Assembly: GCA_018658605.1 (NCBI GenBank)
Contig: JABHUV010000091.1
Location: 1-12,597 of the forward strand
From: Planctomycetaceae bacterium
GTDB taxonomy: Bacteria; Planctomycetota; Planctomycetia; Pirellulales; Pirellulaceae
DNA: 12,597 nucleotides
Direction: 5' to 3'
A program made the translations under genes and the position numbers. This document shows positions 1 to 6,713 of the stretch, piece by piece (the stretch's first letter is position 1; each line of letters begins with the position of its first letter). Below the pieces are notes generated by a model. The model did not search any database. It was not told where the DNA came from and worked only from the letters and a program-made list of their open reading frames with translations.

Positions 1-753
1 AGCTCGCCAGTTTTGTGGAATAATTTGTTGATCCTGCATTGTGATGGCATTGATCAACAGTATATTGTTGCGTTGAATAAAAGAACGGGCAAAATTGTCT
101 GGAAGACAGAACGGTCGGGCGAACTAAACGATAATCCTCAGCTGCGGAAATCTTATTGCACGCCGGTGGTCGTGGAAATCAATGGGAACGATCAAATTGT
201 TTCACCCTCGGCGGATTGGGTTTATGGCTATGACCCAGAATCTGGCAAGGAGCTGTGGAAGCATCACTATGGCCAACTTGGGTTCTCCAATGCTGCACGA
301 CCAGTCATCGGTAACGGTCTCGTATTCGTCACGACTGGGTATATGAAGGCCGCGATGTTAGCATTAGATATCCAAACCGCAGGCAGCCAACAAAAAGCGG
401 TGGTAAAATGGCGGTTCGACCGACAAGTACCCAATGTATCTAGTCCAGTGGTTGTCGGTAACGAGATTTACTTTTCGTCGGATAATGGGATTGTTACGTG
501 CCTCGACGCTCGGACCGGGGACGAGCATTGGGTCCATCGGATGGGAGCGAGATTTTGGGCATCACCGTTATACGCGGATGGCAAAATTTATTTCTTTGAA
601 CGGGACGGAGTCACTACGGTGATCGAACCGGGTGTTAAATATACCGAGCTTGGAAAGAACGAACTTGCCGGCACGTTGTTCGCTAGCCCGTCGGCGGTCG
701 ATGGCAGATTACTGATTCGCACCGATAAAATGTTGTACTGCATCGAAAAGTAG
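1..753 (+). CDS. PQQ-like beta-propeller repeat protein, 3' part (5' end outside window)
   Basis: The reading frame is open from base 1 (first residues SSPVLW) to a TAG at 751-753, so about 250 C-terminal residues are visible and the true start lies upstream; the in-frame TTG at 13 is not a credible start. Successive blade motifs of the quinoprotein-dehydrogenase-like propeller can be read: ALNKRTGKIVW, GYDPESGKELW, a degenerate ALDIQ...KW blade, and CLDARTGDEHW, each pairing a small/Asp stretch with a TG-x-x-x-W tryptophan-docking end. Planctomycetes carry many such proteins, often annotated as BamB-like or PQQ-binding-like; most are exported, but the signal region is not in view. No PQQ catalytic residues or heme motif are visible in this part, so an enzymatic role cannot be claimed; a structural or binding propeller is as likely. 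It converges on the DHDPS-like gene, with 37 bases between the two stops and no clear terminator. Confidence 0.85.
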   Translation, partial: SSPVLWNNLLILHCDGIDQQYIVALNKRTGKIVWKTERSGELNDNPQLRKSYCTPVVVEINGNDQIVSPSADWVYGYDPESGKELWKHHYGQLGFSNAARPVIGNGLVFVTTGYMKAAMLALDIQTAGSQQKAVVKWRFDRQVPNVSSPVVVGNEIYFSSDNGIVTCLDARTGDEHWVHRMGARFWASPLYADGKIYFFERDGVTTVIEPGVKYTELGKNELAGTLFASPSAVDGRLLIRTDKMLYCIEK

Positions 754-790
754 CTTCGGCAATATCAGAGTATAGACTGACTTCTCTGGT

Positions 791-1699
791 TCACTGCTGA
801 ATAAGTCCGGCATCGCGCATGGCGATTTCCAACCGGTGAATTTTGTCTGCGGACATCATTCTGGTTGGAGTTCTGGGGTTCATGCCCTCGAATCCCATCA
901 GCTTGAGACAGGTTTTAATGCCGCCTGCTAGATAGGGGAGCATAATCTCATCAATCAATCTGACTTGTTCCTGTAGCGGTTGCCCCTGATCGTAGTTTCC
1001 GGCCATCCCTAAATCGAGAAGTTCTTTAAGTGCAACCGGCCAAATATTTGAAAAAGCAGTCGTGGTTCCATTGCATCCGATCAGTGTGCCGGACAAAATC
1101 ATGCTACCGTTGCAAATCCAAAATCGCTTGTCCGCTGGGACATGGCGGCGTACCTGAGCTTCGAACCGCATATCGTGATCCGTCACATACCCAAAGACGT
1201 TTTCTAATCCCGCGATTTCCCCAAGGACTTCCGGCGTCGCAGCTGGTCTTGCAGCAATCCCAAAGCTAGCAGGGGACGTCTGGTGCATCAATAATACTGG
1301 GGCAGGACAGCGGGGCAGGATTTCGTGGAAGTAATCCGGCACGAGTGTTTCTTCCCGAGGAAACCGTATCCGTAACATTTCCGCCCCAGCCTCGACATAG
1401 TTTTCGGCTTGTCGCAGTGTCTCGATTGCGGAGGGACAGTCAATTCCGCCGATGCTGAAGGTTTCACCCGTCAGGCTTTCGGTAACGGTGCGCAGTAGGG
1501 AAATCCGTTCCTGCTCGTTCATCATGAGTTCTTCGCCGGACTGGCTGCCGATCAGGTACCCAGAGATCGGTGTCTTTAGCCACCGCTGAATATTCCGCTC
1601 GGCTGCATCCAAATCCAGTTTGCCATCCTTGTCAAACGGGCTGACCATGGGTAGGGTAACCATCGGGTCGTTCGGTGGAATCGGCATGTTAGTGTTCAT
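791..1699 (-). CDS. DHDPS/N-acetylneuraminate lyase-family protein lacking the catalytic lysine
   Basis: The 302-residue product has the length and layout of a class I aldolase (beta/alpha)8 barrel of the DapA/NanA family: an N-terminal MVTLPMVSPFDKDGKLD strand, the GSQSGEE version of the G-T-T-G-E substrate-carboxylate loop (residues 51-57), and a GCNGTTTAFSNI segment (208-219) matching the family's G-G-x-G-x-x-S region. Aligned by eye to E. coli DapA, the Schiff-base lysine of the GIK motif falls on Val172 (FGYVTD), and the YNxP tyrosine region reads MHQTSP with His139 near the Tyr position. The GTG valine codon at 1184-1186 was checked on the DNA. Dihydrodipicolinate synthase or sialic acid lyase chemistry is therefore doubtful; a non-Schiff-base or non-catalytic role is possible. 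No signal peptide is seen. It follows the VCBS gene by 44 bases on the same strand and is probably co-transcribed. A purine-rich AGAGG abuts the ATG; Met5 is an alternative start. Confidence 0.85.
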   Translation of the reverse strand: MNTNMPIPPNDPMVTLPMVSPFDKDGKLDLDAAERNIQRWLKTPISGYLIGSQSGEELMMNEQERISLLRTVTESLTGETFSIGGIDCPSAIETLRQAENYVEAGAEMLRIRFPREETLVPDYFHEILPRCPAPVLLMHQTSPASFGIAARPAATPEVLGEIAGLENVFGYVTDHDMRFEAQVRRHVPADKRFWICNGSMILSGTLIGCNGTTTAFSNIWPVALKELLDLGMAGNYDQGQPLQEQVRLIDEIMLPYLAGGIKTCLKLMGFEGMNPRTPTRMMSADKIHRLEIAMRDAGLIQQ

Positions 1700-1743
1700 C
1701 CTCTTGGTTTTGGCCAGGTTTGATGAAATCGCAAAACGTTTGA

Positions 1744-3744
1744 TCAGTTCGAGCGTGGGTTTCGTTGGTAGTAAAGACGGCCATCTTCAGCCCCACCTAA
1801 GTAGTCGGGAATCCCATCGCCGTTAAAGTCGACAACGGTCGGACTGGTTGTGTGTCCTTGGATGCTCTGTTTGACCAGTGGACCAGTATCGTGGAAAGTC
1901 CAGCGACTTTCCGTGGATTGTACCTGCAGCAGAAGATTTGCATTGCTGGAATTAACTAACAGATCGATGTTGCCGTCACCGTTCCAATCGGTAGCCCAGA
2001 TTTTCCGTCGCCCACTGCCCCCAGCTAATCGATAGTTGAGTTGCAAGGGACCGGCAGCAGAGGTGCGGACGCGATGATTAGGGTCCGTAACGGAGTTGTT
2101 GTCGCCGTAAAAAACACGCTGTGGAGGAAGTAGAATAAGTGTTTCGTTTTGCCTTTTGCGCTCATAAAAGCACAAGTAACCTTCGTGGTCAAGTGACAGC
2201 AAATCGGTGAGCCCATCTTTGTTCCAATCGATACCGATGGGGGTCGTTCTCCATTGCGTCGCGAGCTCGTTGTCTATGGGGTTCCACCACATCCAGGCAG
2301 GTTTGGTGGGTGTGTCGGTCCAAGCGACCTGTAAAACATGGGGCGCGGCAAGTTGTGGCGTGGTCGCCGTTCCCGTGTTCCTTAACAGCATAACTTGTCC
2401 CCAGATGCCGTTAACCAAAATATCTGGTAATTTGTCACCGTCCCAATCTGCAACACTCAATGTTGTGTAACCCCACTTTGCTTCCGCGGGTCCTTGGATA
2501 CTTCCGTTGGGTCCCGCCATGATGCGAAACGTTTCCCCGCCGGCTTGCAGGCGCAGGGGCGCGGCCCATTTTGGTGATTCAACATTTGGACCACTTAGGT
2601 TCTCGAAGAATTCAATATATCCGGCGGTGTTTCCCGACAGGAGGTCCATGTCACCATCGCTGTCCCAGTCATATCCTACGGGGGTGGCTAGGGCACCACA
2701 TTTAAGAGTATCCGCTTCTTGTTGGAAATATTTAGGGGGTGCAAATATGGGAGTGTTGTGCTCGTCGAGAGTTCCGGTGTTTTCGACGAGAGCAACGCGG
2801 CCATCCTCGTCGCCAACAATCAGGTCGGCATCACCGTCGTTGTCCCAATCAAAGGCGACAGGAACAATCATTTGCAGGTCCATTGTAAGGGGATCGCCGT
2901 TTTTTTGGCGTAGTCGGATACCGCTGGCGTATACCGGCGTAGTACGAGTTCCAGTGTTTTGAAAATAGGTGAATCCGTCGACAAATTCACCACACAGTAG
3001 GTCAAGGTCACCGTCCTCGTCAAAATCAACAAAGTTCGGCGAAGGACAGCCATAGGTGTCGATAACCCCGTTGGTGGTTGTAAGTTTTTGTGGTTCTGCG
3101 TATGTGGGGGCGTCAGTGGTACCCTCGTTGCGAAATAGCAGCACAAAACCATGCAGTTTGCCATTGATCCATTCGCCGCTACTGTCCCATGCATCATCCC
3201 AGCCGTAATAACTCCAGTCCTCAATACCGACAACTAAATCGAGATTGGCGTCGCCATCGTAATCGACGTAACGCCATTGATTATGCCGGACCTTGGGCCC
3301 CTTCTTCTGAGGTCCCGTTGTTTTGTAAAAATTGGATTCAATCGAAAGTTTGCTTCGTTGTGTCAAACCAGAGTTGATGAAATCTGCATATTCAAACCCT
3401 GGTGTGAGTACGCGTAATTTGCCATCAACGTAACTAGGCATGACATAATGAACAGCGTGGCTTATTCGCTTGGCGGGTTTGAAAACAGGAAGTGGATTTG
3501 CAGCCGTATCGCCCGACGTGTTCTCGAAAAACCAAACTCCATTGGATGGTTTATCTGGACACGCTACGAGTAGGTCATAATCTCCATCACCGTCGGCGTC
3601 ACAGGGAACTGGCCATGCCCAAAGTCCCACGCCGAGGTCGACGGCTAGCCCTGGATTGTTGTACTTCAAAGGCTGTAGTTGCTGAGCCGCACTAATGACA
3701 GGTAGAAATAGAACGACGATAGTGGTAGTGATTAGTGATTTCAT
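1744..3744 (-). CDS. Secreted FG-GAP/VCBS repeat protein
   Basis: This 666-residue product starts with a clear Sec signal peptide (MKSLITTTIVVLFLPVISAA, cleavage likely around residues 20-21). Nine calcium-loop motifs of the D-x-D/N-x-D-G-x-x-D type follow, at about residues 49-57, 161-169, 240-248, 299-307, 359-367, 433-441, 506-514, 586-594 and 639-647. Most are followed by a D-L/I-L-V-x-G strand and an F/L-x-x-N-x-G turn, as in FG-GAP/VCBS blades of integrin-like propellers. Irregular spacing (about 52 to 112 residues) suggests one or two propellers with long insertions, the longest between the first and second motifs. No hydrolase, lyase or sorting motif is recognisable, so the protein probably binds a polymer or surface in the periplasm or outside the cell. 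It is the first gene of a likely two-gene unit with the DHDPS-like gene and is divergent from the oxidoreductase. No convincing Shine-Dalgarno sequence precedes the ATG. Confidence 0.9.
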   Translation of the reverse strand: MKSLITTTIVVLFLPVISAAQQLQPLKYNNPGLAVDLGVGLWAWPVPCDADGDGDYDLLVACPDKPSNGVWFFENTSGDTAANPLPVFKPAKRISHAVHYVMPSYVDGKLRVLTPGFEYADFINSGLTQRSKLSIESNFYKTTGPQKKGPKVRHNQWRYVDYDGDANLDLVVGIEDWSYYGWDDAWDSSGEWINGKLHGFVLLFRNEGTTDAPTYAEPQKLTTTNGVIDTYGCPSPNFVDFDEDGDLDLLCGEFVDGFTYFQNTGTRTTPVYASGIRLRQKNGDPLTMDLQMIVPVAFDWDNDGDADLIVGDEDGRVALVENTGTLDEHNTPIFAPPKYFQQEADTLKCGALATPVGYDWDSDGDMDLLSGNTAGYIEFFENLSGPNVESPKWAAPLRLQAGGETFRIMAGPNGSIQGPAEAKWGYTTLSVADWDGDKLPDILVNGIWGQVMLLRNTGTATTPQLAAPHVLQVAWTDTPTKPAWMWWNPIDNELATQWRTTPIGIDWNKDGLTDLLSLDHEGYLCFYERKRQNETLILLPPQRVFYGDNNSVTDPNHRVRTSAAGPLQLNYRLAGGSGRRKIWATDWNGDGNIDLLVNSSNANLLLQVQSTESRWTFHDTGPLVKQSIQGHTTSPTVVDFNGDGIPDYLGGAEDGRLYYQRNPRSN

Positions 3745-3825
3745 AGCCGCATTGTAAGGTTTTTAACCGCGGTAATAAATATAGCTTCTAACTTGGATTA
3801 GCCGACCATAACCGCCACGCAATGT

Positions 3826-3854
3826 TTGCATTTGTAGTTGCAATAGGTTGTAAT
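3826..3854 (+). promoter_or_regulatory. Candidate promoter for the oxidoreductase/GIY-YIG pair
   Basis: TTGCAT (3826-3831) and TGTAAT (3849-3854) are separated by exactly 17 bases, in the intergenic region upstream of the oxidoreductase. The -10 matches TATAAT at five of six bases; the -35 keeps only TTG in place. Transcription would start near 3860, giving a leader of about 75 bases to the GTG at 3935. This is pattern matching only. Confidence 0.3.
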
Positions 3855-3860
3855 GGTTAA

Positions 3861-3870
3861 GTTGCGCAAC
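3861..3870. promoter_or_regulatory. Perfect 10-base palindrome, possible repressor site
   Basis: GTTGCGCAAC is its own reverse complement. It lies in the 154-base region between the divergent VCBS and oxidoreductase genes, at or just after the predicted transcription start of the rightward promoter, where a bound repressor would block initiation. The word TAGTTGCA also occurs at 3835-3842 and 3875-3882, 40 bases apart, so GTTGC appears three times within about 50 bases. No regulator gene is present in the window to pair with it. Confidence 0.3.
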
Positions 3871-3920
3871 GGATTAGTTGCATTGTTAGCTCGGAAAAAT
3901 GATATGTAGGGTCTATAAAC

Positions 3921-3924
3921 AGGA
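3921..3924 (+). promoter_or_regulatory. Shine-Dalgarno supporting the GTG start at 3935
   Basis: AGGA sits 10 bases before the GTG at 3935 and lies downstream of the ATG at 3899, so it can serve only the GTG. Together with the position of the Tat motif it decides the start chosen for the oxidoreductase. Confidence 0.45.
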
Positions 3925-3934
3925 ATTAGAAATC

Positions 3935-5275
3935 GTGTCCAAACCAAAAATCACTCGACGTCAATTTACCAAAACCACCGTAGCCGCTTCGACTCTTTTT
4001 GCAGCGCCAGCAATTCTTCGCGGTCGAAACCTTAACGAGAAACTTGATATTGTGGTGATCGGGACTGGCGGTCGTGGAGGATCGAATCTGCGCAGCGTTG
4101 AGTCAGAAAACATTGTGGGCGTGTGTGACGTGAACGAAAATAACCTCGCATTTGGCCGCAATCGACATCCTAACGCAGCAGCATTTAATGATTTTCGAAA
4201 ATTGTATGACTCCGTGAAGAGTTTTGACGCGGCGGTCGTTAGCACTTGTGAACATACACATGCGTTTGCGACATTGCCAGCGTTGCAGATGCAAAAACAT
4301 GTGTATTGTGAAAAACCGTTAGCCTACAATATCGCGGAATGCCGAGTTATTCGTGAAGCTGCAAATCGCGCTGGCGTTGCCACTCAAATGGGCACTCAGA
4401 TTCACGCGGGCAATAACTTCCGGCGAGTGGTTGAATTGATCCAAGCGGGGGCCATTGGTGATGTCACTGAAACGCATGTCTGGGTTGGTCGTGCCTGGGG
4501 TTGGCAGCCTTCAGAAGAAATCGCGCGTAAACACAACGACATCGTCTTTGCACAAGATCGTCCGGCTAAAGCGGATGAAGTACCAAAAGGACTGAATTGG
4601 GATTTGTGGTTAGGACCCGCACCTAAACGGGCGTTCAATAATGTCTATTTCCCTGGTCCGAAATGGTATCGCTGGTGGGATTTTGGCAACGGTACAATGT
4701 CCGACCTCGGTAGTCACTTTGTTGACTTGCCATTTTGGGCGTTGAAACTGAAAGCTCCTACGACCATCGAGGCTACTGGTCCGGCGGTACATCGAGAGAT
4801 TGCACCAGCATCGATGACGGCGACTTACACATATGAAAAGCAAGGCGAGCAGCCAGCGACTACGCTCAAGTGGTACCAAGGAACCTATAAACCGCAATTG
4901 TGGATCGACAAAAAGATCCCACAGTGGGGAAGCGGAATGTTGTTCGTAGGTAGTAAGGGAATGTTGTTGTCCGACTATGGTAAACACGTCTTACTGCCGA
5001 CGGATGAATTTGCAGACTATACGCGCCCTGAAAAATCAATTCCCGCTTCACGTGGGCATCATGCCGAATGGATTCACGCTTGTAAAACTGGGGATCCAAC
5101 GACGTGTAATTTTGAGTATGCGGGTTGGTTAACGGAAGCGAATCATCTGGGTAATGTGGCCTACCGCGCTGGGCAGAAACTGATTTGGGACGCCAAGGCG
5201 ATGAAAGCCACAAACTGTCCCAATGCGGATCAGTTTGTCCATCGGGAATACCGTTCAGGATGGAAGTTGGGTTAA
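3935..5275 (+). CDS. Tat-exported Gfo/Idh/MocA family oxidoreductase
   Basis: I place the start at the GTG at 3935 (446 residues). This puts a twin-arginine signal, KITRRQFTK (RR at 8-9), followed by a hydrophobic stretch and APAILRG, right at the N-terminus, and an AGGA lies 10 bases upstream (3921-3924). The ATG at 3899 would add 12 residues ([12 protein letters not shown]) before the Tat motif. With GTG numbering, the NAD(P)-binding Rossmann motif GTGGRG is at 43-48, the family's EKP motif with its catalytic Lys at 126-128, and the DLGSHFVD segment with the catalytic-type His at about 257-264. The family oxidises or isomerises sugars, inositols and related polyols with bound NAD(P); Tat export is expected because the cofactor is loaded before secretion, so it would act in the periplasm. 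The substrate cannot be read from the sequence. The GIY-YIG gene follows after 3 bases. Confidence 0.9.
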   Translation: MSKPKITRRQFTKTTVAASTLFAAPAILRGRNLNEKLDIVVIGTGGRGGSNLRSVESENIVGVCDVNENNLAFGRNRHPNAAAFNDFRKLYDSVKSFDAAVVSTCEHTHAFATLPALQMQKHVYCEKPLAYNIAECRVIREAANRAGVATQMGTQIHAGNNFRRVVELIQAGAIGDVTETHVWVGRAWGWQPSEEIARKHNDIVFAQDRPAKADEVPKGLNWDLWLGPAPKRAFNNVYFPGPKWYRWWDFGNGTMSDLGSHFVDLPFWALKLKAPTTIEATGPAVHREIAPASMTATYTYEKQGEQPATTLKWYQGTYKPQLWIDKKIPQWGSGMLFVGSKGMLLSDYGKHVLLPTDEFADYTRPEKSIPASRGHHAEWIHACKTGDPTTCNFEYAGWLTEANHLGNVAYRAGQKLIWDAKAMKATNCPNADQFVHREYRSGWKLG

Positions 5276-5278
5276 TCG

Positions 5279-5557
5279 GTGTCGGAATCGGTAGAAAATT
5301 GGTTTGTTTACATATTGCGATGCGCTGACAACACGTTTTATACCGGAATCACCAAGGATATCGAGCGCCGCTGCAAACAGCATAACGCCGCCGTCGCCTC
5401 AAAGTACACTCGTGTACGGTTACCTGTAGTGCTGGTCTATCAGGAAACAGTCGCCTCACATGGCGATGCCCTGCGACGAGAACTGGCAATCAAAAAGCTG
5501 ACGAGGACAGCCAAGAAAGCTATGTGTTCTTCTTGGACCGCGAAGCAACACCGCTAA
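5279..5557 (+). CDS. GIY-YIG nuclease superfamily protein, YhbQ/UPF0213-like
   Basis: This 92-residue protein is essentially one GIY-YIG domain. The signature reads VYILRCADNTFYTGIT at residues 10-25 (Tyr11 and Tyr21 in the two halves), followed by the conserved ERR (Arg30), QHN (34-36), a SKYTR basic loop (41-45) and RREL with the metal-binding-type Glu68, and then a lysine/arginine-rich tail. All hallmark residues are present and the length is normal for the small single-domain bacterial group related to YhbQ, whose members have been linked to DNA repair or nuclease activity but are mostly uncharacterised. It begins with GTG only 3 bases after the oxidoreductase stop, so it is probably translated from the same message. 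The functional link between the two is unclear and may be accidental. It converges on the DUF3500 gene with a 4-base gap. Confidence 0.88.
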   Translation: MSESVENWFVYILRCADNTFYTGITKDIERRCKQHNAAVASKYTRVRLPVVLVYQETVASHGDALRRELAIKKLTRTAKKAMCSSWTAKQHR

Positions 5558-5561
5558 TGCC

Positions 5562-6620
5562 TTATACTTTTGCGATATTCACGAAAGTATGGACGTGCGG
5601 TAGTGCTCGGGAGTTCCACACGAGACCAGGACCTTCGATTCGCCAGAAGTGCCATCGCAGCGAATCAGTTGTCTTGGAGTCTTTATAGAAGGCAAGTCGC
5701 AGTTTATCCATGCCGCCGTTGTGCTTGATGATCTCCATCACTTCGTCAGCGTCTTCTTGGCGATAAGGTGATAAGACACTGTGCATAACGGCTTGCATCA
5801 ATTCCTTTTGGTCAGATGACAATTGGTCCACTCCGATACCAGGTATGTTTGCAGTGTCTGCACGGAACTTTATTGATTGAGCCTGTTCACCGGGATTGCC
5901 TTTGGTGAGACCGAGTTTCCGCTGGTTGGCGTCCAACGCATCATAAAACTCGTGGACTTGTTGCGTTTGATAATGGTACACGTTACCCGTTGAGTAGCCG
6001 TCCGCTGAGTGACCATAATAAAGCGGACCGGCGAAGGCTGCGCCCGGCGCTGAGTTGCCATCACAGCGGATCGTCAGGTGGTGTGAGGTGAACATGAAAC
6101 AATATTTATTTTCATCCGTCGCGTTGCCGAAAAAGGAGGCGCCACAGCCCTGTAGATTATTACTGCCGTCAAAGCGACCGCCACGAGTAATTTTGATATA
6201 GCCTTCTTCATCGCGTGTCATCGCTTTTAAGATTCGATCGATCAGTTCTTGCTGCGACTCGCTATATTGCTCACCAATTTTTTTGCCACCATAAGGTGCG
6301 TTGTACATGCCGTGACGTGCAAGTTTGCCATCGGCCTTTTGATTGTAGGCATGCACATTTTGTTTTCGTTGATCAGCGGACAGTGACGTATACAGTTCTT
6401 TGATGAGTGCTTCAGCAGGTTGTACCGGAGCGGCATCTGTGGCCGCAGGTTCATCGAAAGCATGGGTCTGCGACGCGATGCTACTGGCGATTCCGATTGT
6501 TGCTAGACCGCCTAGGAAAGCACGCCGCCCAACCGTTTGCGAATGAGTTGTTGGTGCGGCTTCGATACCTGTGTGTTGACAGGATTCGAGTAGATTGCCT
6601 GTTGTTTCGGAAATACACAT
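5562..6620 (-). CDS. DUF3500 domain protein with Tat signal
   Basis: The 352-residue product has an unusually long n-region (about 30 residues), then GRRAFLGG (31-38) and a hydrophobic Ala/Ile/Ser stretch ending near THA (52-54), read as a twin-arginine signal. The mature part matches my recollection of DUF3500: TSHHLTIRCDGNS (178-190), a FAGPLYYG element (196-203), and a C-terminal WRIEGPGLVW (326-335) followed by PHVHTFVNI (341-349). The repeated His and Asp/Glu residues look like a possible metal site, but that is inference; no activity is established for the family that I can cite. The start is well supported by AAGGA 7 bases before the ATG and by an extended -10 promoter. It lies 93 bases downstream of the zinc deacylase gene on the same strand but appears able to be transcribed separately. 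It ends tail to tail with the GIY-YIG gene. Confidence 0.8.
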   Translation of the reverse strand: MCISETTGNLLESCQHTGIEAAPTTHSQTVGRRAFLGGLATIGIASSIASQTHAFDEPAATDAAPVQPAEALIKELYTSLSADQRKQNVHAYNQKADGKLARHGMYNAPYGGKKIGEQYSESQQELIDRILKAMTRDEEGYIKITRGGRFDGSNNLQGCGASFFGNATDENKYCFMFTSHHLTIRCDGNSAPGAAFAGPLYYGHSADGYSTGNVYHYQTQQVHEFYDALDANQRKLGLTKGNPGEQAQSIKFRADTANIPGIGVDQLSSDQKELMQAVMHSVLSPYRQEDADEVMEIIKHNGGMDKLRLAFYKDSKTTDSLRWHFWRIEGPGLVWNSRALPHVHTFVNIAKV

Positions 6621-6627
6621 GTCATCG

Positions 6628-6632
6628 TCCTT
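6628..6632 (-). promoter_or_regulatory. Ribosome binding site of the DUF3500 gene
   Basis: On the minus strand AAGGA (within TAAAGGA) stands 7 bases before the ATG at 6620-6618. It is one of the few strong Shine-Dalgarno sequences in this window and fixes the start upstream of the long Tat n-region. Confidence 0.6.
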
Positions 6633-6661
6633 TAATGGTAGGTGGAGTTTAGGTTCAATGG

Positions 6662-6670
6662 ATTATACCA
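6662..6670 (-). promoter_or_regulatory. Extended -10 promoter of the DUF3500 gene
   Basis: The minus strand reads TGGTATAAT, a perfect TATAAT with the TGn extension that compensates for a weak -35. No good -35 is seen at 16-18 bases (CAACAA or CCAACA). Transcription would start near 6655 and give a leader of about 35 bases, so the DUF3500 gene is probably not dependent on the promoter of the upstream deacylase. Confidence 0.5.
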
Positions 6671-6713
6671 AATAGAATTATATATTGTTGGGAATCGGGA
6701 GTGTTTCCTGCTC

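Noticed and set aside
812..826. Hairpin ATCGC-GCATG-GCGAT near the end of the DHDPS-like gene
   Set aside because: The stem is only 5 pairs, it lies inside the coding sequence before the stop, and no T-run follows, so it is not a terminator.
2507..2962. 151-residue open frame on the plus strand inside the VCBS gene
   Set aside because: It is antisense to the Asp-rich repeats of the VCBS gene; repeated codons on the coding strand keep the opposite frame open, and the product shows repeated VPVF/SPSLSQS patterns mirroring those repeats.
3899..3934. Upstream ATG start for the oxidoreductase
   Set aside because: It adds [12 protein letters not shown] before the Tat motif and has no Shine-Dalgarno sequence, whereas the GTG at 3935 has AGGA at 10 bases and gives a standard Tat signal; it remains possible.
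4610..4987. 125-residue minus-strand frame opposite the oxidoreductase
   Set aside because: It is a shadow of a gene with well-conserved family motifs; there is no ribosome site or recognisable domain.
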